A stretch of DNA of 50,734 nt, taken from positions 1 to 50,734 of IMG/VR virus record IMGVR_UViG_3300037225_000234. One strand, 5' to 3'. The first letter of the stretch is position 1. The number at the start of each line of letters is the position of its first letter. Positions 34,402 through 41,291 of this stretch are shown here, in pieces. The notes under the pieces are model-generated. The model made no database searches, had not been told where the DNA came from, and saw only the letters and a program-made list of their open reading frames with translations. Both the position numbers and the translations under genes were made by a program. Origin of the DNA: a virus.

Positions 34402-34429
34402 ATGTTTGAAAGTTGAGAGAGGAGGAAAA

Positions 34430-34621
34430 ATGGGAATGATAGTTCACGAATTTTATAACGGACACAGAGAAAAAATTTGCGTTGCCTCGGTAGCAATCGA
34501 AAGAGAATTGGCATATCAGCGTGGAGTTTTCAAGGAAAAAGTTGTTAAACCATATTCCGTGATAAGACGTGAGAACAAAAACAGAAAAACAAATATCGTT
34601 GAGGTTGAAAATGAAAAATAA
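34430..34621 (+). CDS. Small early protein
   Basis: ATG 34430 follows GAGAGGAGGAAAA and lies 29 bases after the P1 -10 box. The 63-residue product is basic (VVKPYSVIRRENKNRKTN) with no motif recognised. An upstream in-frame TTG at 34406 is ignored because it lacks a ribosome site. As the first gene after a consensus promoter, it is probably an early host-takeover or regulatory protein. Confidence 0.6.
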   Translation: MGMIVHEFYNGHREKICVASVAIERELAYQRGVFKEKVVKPYSVIRRENKNRKTNIVEVENEK

Positions 34622-34657
34622 AACAAATCCTGATAAACTGGATTTCAGAAGTCCTCA

Positions 34658-34915
34658 ATGAAAAAGAACAAGGGAAAAAAGAAATATAAAATAACAATAA
34701 CTCTTTCCGCACAAGACTATGTATTATATACATCTGCTTTTTCAATAGAAACGGCAATGACCAATGCTGTTCATCAAATGTTTAAATTAAAAGGCAAAAA
34801 TGGTTTATGGATTAACCTACGATACTATACTATACCTCAATGTATTGTTGGTGTCTTGATACAAAATAATCTTATACAGATAACAGAGTTAGAGGAAAAG
34901 GTGGTGTTGCCTTAA
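34658..34915 (+). CDS. Early protein of unknown function
   Basis: The 85-residue product starts at ATG 34658. It has a Lys-rich N-terminus, KITITLSAQDYVLYTSAFSIETAMTNAVHQMF, which looks like a beta-strand and two helices, similar to small DNA-binding proteins. Translation start is weak, without a clear SD. It is adjacent to the next gene: stop and ATG are contiguous. Confidence 0.45.
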   Translation: MKKNKGKKKYKITITLSAQDYVLYTSAFSIETAMTNAVHQMFKLKGKNGLWINLRYYTIPQCIVGVLIQNNLIQITELEEKVVLP

Positions 34916-35101
34916 ATGCCTAAATACGTTGTGGTAAAGTCAATCCGAGATTTGTGTAAGATGAATAACAGGCAGTCCAGCAAGCAACTGGTTGATTACT
35001 TGGACAGGGAAATCCACAAGAAGTTAGAATACCTAATCTCTGTCACACCACGTCGGAAACGGGTTATACCTTATGAGGGTGAGGGGATAAAAGCGAAATG
35101 A
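34916..35101 (+). CDS. Possible histone-fold DNA-binding protein
   Basis: The 61-residue product starts MPKYVVVKSIRDLCKMNNRQSS, has a long central helix (KQLVDYLDREIHKKLEYLISVT), then RRKRVIPYEGEG. The order and short loop (R-K-R-V-x-P) resemble single histone folds of archaea and the short bacterial histone-like group with the VVKSKVKEY start. If correct, it would coat or bend phage DNA. The match is from memory of the pattern, not a search. Alternatives: a ribbon-helix-helix-like regulator or unrelated helix protein. ATG 34916 follows GGTGGTGTTGCCTTAA. Confidence 0.45.
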   Translation: MPKYVVVKSIRDLCKMNNRQSSKQLVDYLDREIHKKLEYLISVTPRRKRVIPYEGEGIKAK

Positions 35102-35110
35102 AAAATATAC

Positions 35111-35139
35111 TTGACAAACGTATAGTATTATGCTATACT
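35111..35139 (+). promoter_or_regulatory. Sigma-70 promoter P2 with inverted repeat
   Basis: TTGACA (35111-35116), 17-base spacer, TGC-TATACT (35134-35139). GTATAG (35120-35125) and CTATAC (35133-35138) form a 6-bp inverted repeat across spacer and -10 box, a likely operator. It drives the 44-residue protein and HNH endonuclease downstream. Confidence 0.87.
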
Positions 35140-35155
35140 ATTAACAGAGGATAAT

Positions 35156-35290
35156 ATGAAAACACCTATATCGGTAAGAATAGAAATTAACCTGTGGAAT
35201 TGGGTTAGGAAATATTGCAAGAAAAATGGATTGACTGTAACAGGCTTAATAACAAGATTCTTTGTTGATTTGAGGAATAAAAATAAATGA
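35156..35290 (+). CDS. Ribbon-helix-helix-like small DNA-binding protein
   Basis: The 44-residue product (KTPISVRIEINLWNWVRKYC, NGLTVTGLITRFFVDLRNK) has the strand-helix-helix layout of Arc/MetJ repressors: a short beta strand with alternating polar residues, then two helices. ATG 35156 follows ACAGAGGATAAT, 16 bases after the P2 -10 box. It overlaps the HNH gene by ATGA. It may repress its own promoter through the inverted repeat. Confidence 0.6.
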   Translation: MKTPISVRIEINLWNWVRKYCKKNGLTVTGLITRFFVDLRNKNK

Positions 35291-35985
35291 AAAAAAACGG
35301 AAATTGGAAAGATAGATTGTCTGTGTGCAAAAAATGCGGAAAACAAGTAAAAAGTTATTATGCTAAATTTTGTAAAAAATGTTGGGGAAAAAGCATTAAA
35401 GGTAAAAATCATCCAAATTGGAAAGGTGGTTGGAAAAATAATTTTCCAAAATGTAATAAATGCGGGAAACAAGTAAAAGATTGTTATGCTAAATTATGCC
35501 AGAAATGTTTATTAGAAAATCGAAAAGGTAAAAATAATCCTAATTATAGACACGGAAAAACAAAATGCAAAGAATGCGGAACGCAATTAACAGGTTATAA
35601 AATAAAAAAATGTAAAAAATGTTGGAGTAAAGGTGTTAAAGGTAAAAACAATTGGAATTGGAAAGGTGGAATAACTCCAATAAAGAAACGATTAAGGCAG
35701 TCTTTTGAATATAAGCAATGGCGTCAAAAGAATTCAATTCGATTTGATTTCACTTGTCAAGAGCCAAAATGTAATCAACGGGGTGGAAAATTACACGTTC
35801 ATCATAAAAAATCTTTTTCTGTTTTAATGCACGAAGCCCACGATTATATGCCCTTATTAGATTGGTATGATGCGTGTCTTAAATATACTCCTTTGTGGGA
35901 TATAAATAATGGGATAGTTTACTGTAAGGATTGTCATAGAAAAGAACATAAAAGGCTTAAAAATTTAAAGAAAAATAAAAAATGA
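35287..35985 (+). CDS. HNH homing endonuclease 4
   Basis: The 232-residue protein has four similar CxxC...CxxC ribbon units (CKKCGKQVKSYYAKFCKKC, CNKCGKQVKDCYAKLCQKC, CKECGTQLTGYKIKKCKKC) separated by KGKNHPNWKGG-type turns. The C-terminal HNH shows FTCQEPKCNQRGGKLHVHH, KSFSVLMHEAHDYMPLLDWYDA and GIVYCKDCHRKEH. It is overlapped on both sides by ATGA junctions, upstream with a ribbon-helix-helix gene and downstream with the recombinase. So an endonuclease is fully wired into an early operon. Confidence 0.87.
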   Translation: MKKNGNWKDRLSVCKKCGKQVKSYYAKFCKKCWGKSIKGKNHPNWKGGWKNNFPKCNKCGKQVKDCYAKLCQKCLLENRKGKNNPNYRHGKTKCKECGTQLTGYKIKKCKKCWSKGVKGKNNWNWKGGITPIKKRLRQSFEYKQWRQKNSIRFDFTCQEPKCNQRGGKLHVHHKKSFSVLMHEAHDYMPLLDWYDACLKYTPLWDINNGIVYCKDCHRKEHKRLKNLKKNKK

Positions 35986-36902
35986 ATAATAATAATATAG
36001 TTCTTTGCCAATTTTTGTCTAATAAGCAGTCTATGCAAACAAAACTTGCTTATAAATATGAATTACAACGATTTTTTAAAATACTCAATGATAAAAATTT
36101 CCAAGAAATCACATTTGAAGACTTGATGCTTTGGAAAAATTCTATTCAACATAAAGCAACGAGTAGTCAAGCGAGAGGTATAGTATGTTTAAAAGAATTT
36201 TTTAAATTTTGTAAACAAATGGCACTAATAGAAATGAATCCTGCGGAATATATTACCTCACCAAGAGTGTATCAAAAAGAGCCAGAAATATTAAATGTGG
36301 TTGAGTCGAAGAAACTGATGAAAATGATTGAGATAGATGTAAACACGGTTCTTAATCTCAAGATTAGGAATCGGGCAATAGTTACTATTCTACTTGGATT
36401 AGGATTAAGAGTGGGCGAGGTCGTCAACCTGAACATTGGTGATGTGTTTCAACAGAACGGCTATGACGCTTTGAGGGTTTATGGTAAGGGCGGTAAGGAA
36501 AGGATTATTCGTATGACGAACACTATACGGGATTTCGTCTTGGAATATATAAAGACTGAACGGCAAGGCGTGGCGAATAATGAACCTCTGTTCCTTGGCG
36601 AATCCTTTAACCACGGTAACGGTCTGGCACGTATAAGAATAAAGATTCCGGCAATCGAAAGGATAGTTGACTACTATGCCAAGATGGGCGAATTCAAAAA
36701 AAGGATAACGCCTCACACGTTAAGGCATACGTGCTTTACCCTTGAATTGACACACGGTGCTAATATAAAGGAAATCCAGTATCAAGCCGGTCACGAGAGT
36801 ATCGAGACCACCCAAAGATACCTGCATATCTTGGATAAAATGAAGAATTCGGCGTCCGAGAATCACCCGTTATTCGCAGATTTCAAGGAGGCAGAAAAAT
36901 GA
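35982..36902 (+). CDS. Tyrosine recombinase (integrase/Xer-like)
   Basis: The 306-residue protein has an N-terminal core-binding domain (SMQTKLAYKYELQRFFKIL, QARGIVCLKEFFKFC) and a catalytic domain with R in LGLGLRVGEVVNL, K in KGGKERIIR, HTLRHTCF (H-x-x-R), and GHESIETTQRYLH (H and Tyr). No arm-binding domain is seen, so it resembles XerC/D or compact integrases. It may integrate the phage or resolve genome dimers. It is ATGA-coupled at both ends. No attachment site is identified. Confidence 0.85.
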   Translation: MNNNNIVLCQFLSNKQSMQTKLAYKYELQRFFKILNDKNFQEITFEDLMLWKNSIQHKATSSQARGIVCLKEFFKFCKQMALIEMNPAEYITSPRVYQKEPEILNVVESKKLMKMIEIDVNTVLNLKIRNRAIVTILLGLGLRVGEVVNLNIGDVFQQNGYDALRVYGKGGKERIIRMTNTIRDFVLEYIKTERQGVANNEPLFLGESFNHGNGLARIRIKIPAIERIVDYYAKMGEFKKRITPHTLRHTCFTLELTHGANIKEIQYQAGHESIETTQRYLHILDKMKNSASENHPLFADFKEAEK

Positions 36903-37099
36903 GTAATCCAAAATATAATTATTGGCAAGAAACGTATGGACAAAAAAGCAACGAATTCATTGAAGGCGTTATTGTCGGCGTGCAAACGTATGCAGTATGG
37001 AAAGACGGTCAGCAGTTGGTTGGCACAACGCAAAGACCGCTGAAAGATGTCCTGCAAGAAATAAAAGTAGGAATGGGATATAAGGCGGAGGGAAAATGA
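36899..37099 (+). CDS. Small early protein
   Basis: The 66-residue ORF starts at ATG 36899 (ATGA overlap; AAGGAGGCAGAAAA upstream). It begins SNPKYNYWQETYGQKSNEFIEGV and ends with a basic helix. No motif was recognised. Confidence 0.5.
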   Translation: MSNPKYNYWQETYGQKSNEFIEGVIVGVQTYAVWKDGQQLVGTTQRPLKDVLQEIKVGMGYKAEGK

Positions 37100-37305
37100 G
37101 TTGGAATATCGAGGACGTTCAGAAAGGCGACTACATGAGATTCAAAATACCTACAAGGTCAAGCGACGGTAGCCGTGGTAGTGTGTCGGTCTATGGCTAT
37201 GTCAAAGAGACCAGAGAAAGACAACAGGCTGTTATTTTAGAAAATGGATGGCTTATTCATACAAAAACCGAATTGATAGAACATAGAAAAGGGGGACGAA
37301 AATGA
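37096..37305 (+). CDS. Small SH3-like early protein
   Basis: The 69-residue ORF is ATGA-coupled at both ends. Its sequence (SWNIEDVQKGDYMRFKIPTRSSDGSRGSVSVYGYVKETRERQQAVI) is a series of short beta strands like a small SH3 or KOW-type barrel. The function is unknown. Confidence 0.5.
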   Translation: MSWNIEDVQKGDYMRFKIPTRSSDGSRGSVSVYGYVKETRERQQAVILENGWLIHTKTELIEHRKGGRK

Positions 37306-37505
37306 ATAAAGAACTAATGAAATCGGCAGGGTTCGGAAAAGAGGTTAAATTGGTTGAACAACACAAATGTCCATTTTGCAAAAAGAAAGTGAACGAAAAG
37401 GATTTTAGGGATGAGTTGAGCAGAAAAGAATATAAAATTTCCGGTCTTTGTATGAAATGCCAAGATAAAATGTTTGGGGGTGCTGATAATGAGCAAAATT
37501 ATTAA
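37302..37505 (+). CDS. Small zinc-binding early protein
   Basis: The 67-residue ORF (MNKELMKSAGFGKEVKLVEQHKCPFCKKKV...GLCMKCQDKMFGG) starts at ATG 37302 after AAAGGGGGACGAAA. Two CxxC pairs (CPFC, CMKC) with a helical spacer fit a zinc ribbon. It is followed closely by further small early genes. The role is unknown. Confidence 0.6.
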   Translation: MNKELMKSAGFGKEVKLVEQHKCPFCKKKVNEKDFRDELSRKEYKISGLCMKCQDKMFGGADNEQNY

Positions 37506-37704
37506 GAAAGTTTGGTTTTCTGGATTTGAGTGTTTTGGGGTTGTTGTTATTGAAACTAAAATGGGGGAACGAAAAGCATACATAAAAACCGTTAAGGGGG
37601 AACACGAGGACGAGGATGCACAGGATATTGCTGAAAACGGTCTGCCTATATATAAGGAACATTTGACAATTATTCTTGATGCTTTAAATAAAAAGGGGGA
37701 ATGA
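37489..37704 (+). CDS. Small early protein
   Basis: I place the start at ATG 37489, behind GGGGGTG, rather than at the TTG 37474, since only the ATG has a ribosome site. The 71-residue product (SKIIKKVWFSGFECFGVVVIETKMGERKAYIKTVKG) is a beta-meander with an acidic end (EHEDEDAQDI). It overlaps the preceding and following genes. No family recognised. Confidence 0.5.
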   Translation: MSKIIKKVWFSGFECFGVVVIETKMGERKAYIKTVKGEHEDEDAQDIAENGLPIYKEHLTIILDALNKKGE

Positions 37705-37976
37705 AAATGATAAGTCCAGAAGTTTTGGAAAATTCAAAAATAGAAAGAACGGAAAATATAAGAAAAGATTTTTGGGTTTTTGGCATACAACTTTGTGGGG
37801 GTCACATTAAGCAAGAGGGTCAATTATATCCGTTCTTTTTTGTGCTTGGCAGTCCGGCAACTCATTGGGATGATAAGTATTATCCTAATTTTTACAGATA
37901 CGAATTGATATTGACCTTGTTCGGAAAGCCTTTAATTAACTGGAAAGGGGGTAAATATGAAAATAGGAAAGTGTGA
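37701..37976 (+). CDS. Early protein of unknown function
   Basis: ATG 37701 (ATGA overlap) or ATG 37707, both after AAAAAGGGGGA. The 91-residue product has aromatic-rich, beta-like stretches (DFWVFGIQLCGGHIKQEGQLYPFFFVLG) and a basic end. It overlaps the next gene by 20 bases. No family recognised. Confidence 0.5.
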   Translation: MKMISPEVLENSKIERTENIRKDFWVFGIQLCGGHIKQEGQLYPFFFVLGSPATHWDDKYYPNFYRYELILTLFGKPLINWKGGKYENRKV

Positions 37977-38805
37977 TGAGTGCAATAGACACCACGTTAT
38001 AACGGTCAAATGCGATACTGGCATCACCGACAGTAAAGGTAAGCCCGTTGACCGGTGGCTCTGCGAGTATTGCATTAAAGAACTGAATATGCTGTTTCTT
38101 GTCATAAAGACGGCGAAAATTTTGGATAAAGAGTATCGAGATGCCGGTTACAGTGCTTCCAATTTCAGCAAAGTCTTTCCTATAACCGTTGATGGGCTTG
38201 AGATTGACCTTTTGCCTAACGGCACTTTGATAGGCCGGCTGAATGGGATTTCTATGTTCCTTGACACCCATAAAGGCTTTGATATTAGGAAAACAGGTCA
38301 ACCGGCGTGGACTGTTGAGACTGCCGAGTCAATGGCTTTAACGAACCCGAATCAGTTTACCATAAAAGGATTCCTGGATACGTTAGGACGTATGAAAAAG
38401 TCGATTGTTGAAATGGCCGGCAGAAACGAGATAGTCAAATACGGTAACTTTAATTTCTCTATGGCTATGTTGCGGTATATGCAGAAAATGGATGAAAACA
38501 ATATGAAAATGTTTGCGTTCAAGTGTGGCGTATGCCACAAGAGCAGGATTTTCTTTTCTGACAAGGTGAATGCGTTTGATGAAATTGAATGTCCAGTCTG
38601 CGGTTACAAGGAAAAGCCAATGGAAAAGGTATGCTTCCTTATGACAAGGCACTTGATTGATACTTTGCTGAAAGACCATATCCAAAGGGAATATGCTACG
38701 CCAGAGGAACTGCAAGAGAACATAAAGGACGACAATGATATTTTCTACTACGTTTTGATGTTTGAAACATTTTTGAATTACCCGTGGGGAACAAAAATAA
38801 AATGA
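37957..38805 (+). CDS. Zinc-finger early protein
   Basis: The 282-residue protein starts at ATG 37957 after AAAGGGGGTAAAT. It has CDECNRHHVITVKC...CEYC near the start and CGVCHKSR...CPVCGYKEKP in the middle, i.e. two zinc ribbons, with a helical segment between. The composition is that of a DNA- or RNA-binding early protein. No enzymatic motif is visible. Confidence 0.6.
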   Translation: MKIGKCDECNRHHVITVKCDTGITDSKGKPVDRWLCEYCIKELNMLFLVIKTAKILDKEYRDAGYSASNFSKVFPITVDGLEIDLLPNGTLIGRLNGISMFLDTHKGFDIRKTGQPAWTVETAESMALTNPNQFTIKGFLDTLGRMKKSIVEMAGRNEIVKYGNFNFSMAMLRYMQKMDENNMKMFAFKCGVCHKSRIFFSDKVNAFDEIECPVCGYKEKPMEKVCFLMTRHLIDTLLKDHIQREYATPEELQENIKDDNDIFYYVLMFETFLNYPWGTKIK

Positions 38806-38808
38806 GAC

Positions 38809-38837
38809 TTGACAAAACAAATATAATATGTTATAAT
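38809..38837 (+). promoter_or_regulatory. Near-consensus sigma-70 promoter P3
   Basis: TTGACA (38809-38814), 17-base spacer, extended TGT-TATAAT (38832-38837). The spacer ATATAATATGTTATAATATA is nearly identical to that of P1. It drives the ribbon-helix-helix gene at 38862. Confidence 0.87.
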
Positions 38838-38861
38838 ATACAAGAGAGGGGTGAAAAGTAA

Positions 38862-39050
38862 ATGTCGAAAAAACAAGGTGGACAAATTACGGTTTATGTG
38901 TCACCAGAGGATTTGCCGGTTCTGGAACAATTGGAACGGGTAAAAATGTCGCAGGGAATTTCCATTTCCAAAATCGTAATAATGTCGTTAAGGTCGTATT
39001 TGCCTATTCTTAATAATATCAACAAGAAAGCTACGATAACAAAAAAATGA
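38862..39050 (+). CDS. Ribbon-helix-helix (Arc-like) regulator
   Basis: The 62-residue protein (GGQITVYVSPEDLPVLEQLERVKMSQGISISKIVIMSLRSYL) has a beta strand with alternating residues (QITVYVS), then helix-turn-helix of the RHH type. ATG 38862 follows AGAGGGGTGAAAAGTAA, 24 bases after P3. A likely repressor of early promoters, possibly of P3 itself. A second RHH gene follows behind its own promoter. Confidence 0.7.
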   Translation: MSKKQGGQITVYVSPEDLPVLEQLERVKMSQGISISKIVIMSLRSYLPILNNINKKATITKK

Positions 39051-39062
39051 CAAAAAGAAAAC

Positions 39063-39091
39063 TTGACAAATAAAAAGGATAATGATACACT
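39063..39091 (+). promoter_or_regulatory. Sigma-70 promoter P4
   Basis: TTGACA (39063-39068), 17-base spacer, TGA-TACACT (39086-39091), a weaker -10. It lies 10 bases before the start codon of the next gene. Confidence 0.75.
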
Positions 39092-39101
39092 AATAACACT
39101 T

Positions 39102-39374
39102 ATGAAAGATAATGATAAAAACATAACTGAAAATCAAGACGAAAGAAAGCCTATCAATATTACCGTATATCTTGCTTCTGACCATGAAGACGACGTTGCC
39201 CTCAAGAAAATAATAGAAACTATTGCCATCAATGAGAACCGAACAATCAGTGATTGCGTCCGACTGATGCTTTGGCGTGTAGCAACTGATTATGCTATGA
39301 AAAACCCTTTGGTAAAAAGCATTATAGACCGAGAAAAGCCTCCAACAAACAACCCTTTTGGATTAGGAATATAA
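39102..39374 (+). CDS. Second ribbon-helix-helix-like protein
   Basis: The start is placed at ATG 39102 because the upstream TTG 39063 is itself the P4 -35 box. The 90-residue product has PINITVYLASDHEDDVALKKIIETIAINENRTISDCVRLMLWRVATDY, the strand-helix-helix pattern of RHH proteins, with an acidic N-terminus. No SD sequence precedes it; with the -10 at 39086-39091 the transcript would begin only a few bases before the ATG, so it may be leaderless. It probably acts as a dimeric repressor. Confidence 0.65.
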   Translation: MKDNDKNITENQDERKPINITVYLASDHEDDVALKKIIETIAINENRTISDCVRLMLWRVATDYAMKNPLVKSIIDREKPPTNNPFGLGI

Positions 39375-39375
39375 A

Positions 39376-40185
39376 ATGGCTGACGACGAATTGACTCTTG
39401 CTGATTTGGCCGAGGAACGAGGTCATTATTCGCACAGTTCGGTCAATACCTATGTTCGGTGTCCTTATCAATTCCTATTCAGGTATATTTTAGGAAAGAA
39501 AATACCACCTCCGAGTGCTCTTGTCGTAGGTTCAACGGTTCACGAAACATTGGAATATAATTATAAACAGAAAATAGAGAGTTTTACGGATATTCCCGTT
39601 TCTAAAATTCAAGAAAAATGGGCGTCACAATGGGAACTGAATTTAAAAAAAGGCATAGAATTTGAAGAAGGAGAGACCAGGGAATCTTTACTTGATGAGG
39701 GCATAAAATTAGTAGCAGGCTATCAAGAGGTTGTAGCACCGACGATACAACCTGTTGTTGTGGAAGAAAGTTTTACTTTGATTTTTCCTAACGTCAGTAA
39801 GCCAATTATTGGGAAGATTGATTTAATTGATGATAAAGACGCTATAATAGACCACAAAACGGCAGGAAGAACCCCGACACAGGACGTGGTTGATAAAGAT
39901 TCCCAACTATCGATGTATTCGCTCGCATTCTATGAAAAATATCGCACCCTTCCTAAAAACTTAATTTTATCTTACCTTGTCAAAACCAAGAAGCCACAAT
40001 ACCCGCAGTTGGAAACAAAAAGAACGCTTGACAATTTTGTAGCATTAAAACACAATGTAGCACAGGTTGTTCGTTGCATTGAAAATGGTATATTTTTTCC
40101 TAATCCGCATAATTATTTTTGTTCAAAAGGTTCTTGTGGTTACTACCCTCTTTGCGAGGGTGGTAAGATAAAGGTGAAATACTAA
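39376..40185 (+). CDS. PD-(D/E)XK nuclease, RecB/Cas4-like with Fe-S cysteines
   Basis: The 269-residue protein has YSHSSVNTYVRCPYQFLFRYILG (first Cys), GSTVHETLEY, IIGKIDLIDDKDAIIDHKTAGRT (catalytic D...DxK), QLSMYSLAFYEK (QxxxY) and a C-terminal CSKGSCGYYPLC. The four Cys typically bind an iron-sulphur cluster in AddB/Cas4-type nucleases. It processes DNA ends, probably in phage recombination or DNA replication. No CRISPR array is present, so it is not Cas4 acting in adaptation here. ATG 39376 follows GGAATATAAA. Confidence 0.85.
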   Translation: MADDELTLADLAEERGHYSHSSVNTYVRCPYQFLFRYILGKKIPPPSALVVGSTVHETLEYNYKQKIESFTDIPVSKIQEKWASQWELNLKKGIEFEEGETRESLLDEGIKLVAGYQEVVAPTIQPVVVEESFTLIFPNVSKPIIGKIDLIDDKDAIIDHKTAGRTPTQDVVDKDSQLSMYSLAFYEKYRTLPKNLILSYLVKTKKPQYPQLETKRTLDNFVALKHNVAQVVRCIENGIFFPNPHNYFCSKGSCGYYPLCEGGKIKVKY

Positions 40186-40463
40186 TGAGAATGAAAAAAG
40201 ATATGGATAAAGATTTGAGGTTTTACAATCATATTTCTATGAAAGAAGCAAACAAACTACATAAAGAAAGAACAACTCAATTATATAAAATTGTAACTGT
40301 TAATTGGACTTGTGCAACAGAAAATGGAAAAACAAAACATAATAAAGTTCATTATAACGAATATATTACAACAATAGAAAAAATGGATAATTGGATATTA
40401 AATTGTGATGGACAAGTTTGGGAAGAGATTATTTCTGTTGAAAAAATAAAGATTGGGGGATAA
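40185..40463 (+). CDS. Early protein of unknown function
   Basis: The 92-residue product starts at ATG 40185 (TAATG with the preceding stop), with in-frame alternatives at 40191 and 40203. It is basic and polar (HKERTTQLYKIVTVNWTCATENGKTKHNKV) without recognised domain. The short genes following the nuclease probably belong to one transcript. Confidence 0.5.
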   Translation: MRMKKDMDKDLRFYNHISMKEANKLHKERTTQLYKIVTVNWTCATENGKTKHNKVHYNEYITTIEKMDNWILNCDGQVWEEIISVEKIKIGG

Positions 40464-40603
40464 ACTATGGTGCGGATTGTGTGCCGGCTCGTATGGGTCG
40501 GCGAGAAATCAATACGCCAGTAGTATAAATTACGGGATATATACCGTGAGAATTCAGTTGCAACTGGATTTCCCCATTAAAATTAAAAAAGGAGGGCGTG
40601 AAG

Positions 40604-40996
40604 ATGAAAAAGTTAATAGGAATAGTAGTGGTAATAGGATTGTTGTTGAGCATTAGCGGTTGTGCATCAATGTTAAAAGGAACGAAAGGCTCTGTGTCTT
40701 TCAGTTCAGAACCTGCCGGAGCAAAAGTTTTAATCAATGGTTTCCAGTCCGGCGTAACGCCTTGCACAATTGAAATGAATAGCGGAAATTCATACAATGT
40801 TACTATGAAAAAGGCCGGATATGATGATGGTTATTATCTGATAGTCAGCAGTTTCAAATCCGGCTGGTTATTCATAGATGTTCTTTGCGGAGGCTTCCCT
40901 GCAATATTTGATGCTGTTACGGGTTCGTGGAATGACCTTACACCGTCGGCAGTCAAATGTTATTTAGAAAAAGAAAAAACAGGGCAAGAGAAATAA
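40604..40996 (+). CDS. Lipoprotein with PEGA-like domain
   Basis: The 130-residue protein starts at ATG 40604 after GGAGGGCGTGAAG. Residues 1-20 (KKLIGIVVVIGLLLSISGC) are a lipoprotein signal with ISGC lipobox. Residues about 30-70 (SVSFSSEPAGAKVLINGFQSGVTPCTIEM) form a PEGA domain, the short beta-repeat of surface lipoproteins. The end is LTPSAVKCYLEKEK. It may be a superinfection exclusion or surface-altering protein made early in infection. That role is inference. It suggests a host with a lipoprotein system. Confidence 0.75.
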   Translation: MKKLIGIVVVIGLLLSISGCASMLKGTKGSVSFSSEPAGAKVLINGFQSGVTPCTIEMNSGNSYNVTMKKAGYDDGYYLIVSSFKSGWLFIDVLCGGFPAIFDAVTGSWNDLTPSAVKCYLEKEKTGQEK

Positions 40997-41021
40997 TAAA
41001 ATTAAAAAGGAGGGCGTGAAG

Positions 41022-41144
41022 ATGGGTAAGTTGCCAAAACATAAATACGTTGAAAGGATTGAGGTTCGTCCAGGTATTTATGAGTATTTTACGGACGTTA
41101 ATGGAAAGAAAGTAAAGAAAAATAAACAGAAAAAGAAAAAATAA
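41022..41144 (+). CDS. Short basic protein
   Basis: The 40-residue product (MGKLPKHKYVERIEVRPGIYEYFTDVNGKKVKKNK...) starts at ATG 41022 with the same leader as the lipoprotein gene (GGAGGGCGTGAAGATG). Similar short basic proteins are often virion-associated structural fragments ('YEYFTDVNGKKV' resembles the linker of phage minor head proteins). The end is Lys-rich. Function unknown. Confidence 0.5.
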   Translation: MGKLPKHKYVERIEVRPGIYEYFTDVNGKKVKKNKQKKKK

Positions 41145-41145
41145 C

Positions 41146-41174
41146 TTGACAAGAGTATATTATTATGGTATAAT
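41146..41174 (+). promoter_or_regulatory. Near-consensus sigma-70 promoter P5 with inverted repeat
   Basis: TTGACA (41146-41151), 17-base spacer, extended TGG-TATAAT (41169-41174). TATTAT (41161-41166) and ATAATA (41170-41175) form a 6-bp inverted repeat. The ATG of the next gene begins six bases after the -10 box, so the mRNA probably starts at the AUG. Confidence 0.88.
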
Positions 41175-41180
41175 ACTAAT

Positions 41181-41291
41181 ATGAAAAGAGAAAAGTGCTT
41201 GAGATGCGGACATAAATGGGTCAAACGACAAGATATGCCTATAGTATGCCCGAAATGTAAAACACCGTATTGGAATAAGGAAAGAAAATGA
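41181..41291 (+). CDS. 36-residue zinc-ribbon protein, copy 1
   Basis: The product MKREKCLRCGHKWVKRQD...CPKCKTPYWNKERK has two CxxC pairs and the CGHKW motif of a compact zinc ribbon. Compared with the protein at 48345 it is nearly identical, and both immediately precede an HNH gene with overlapping stop/start. The ATG is six bases from the P5 -10 box, without a Shine-Dalgarno, so translation may be leaderless. A role as a regulator of, or helper to, the homing endonuclease is inferred. Confidence 0.65.
   Translation: MKREKCLRCGHKWVKRQDMPIVCPKCKTPYWNKERK

Noticed and set aside
39376-40185. Cas4 of a CRISPR system
   Set aside because: Cysteines and motifs fit Cas4/RecB-like nucleases, but there is no array or other cas gene; a phage recombination nuclease is more likely.
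40453-40656. 67-residue ORF from TTG 40453
   Set aside because: Its start lies in the end of another gene and its 3' part overlaps the lipoprotein start; it has no ribosome site.
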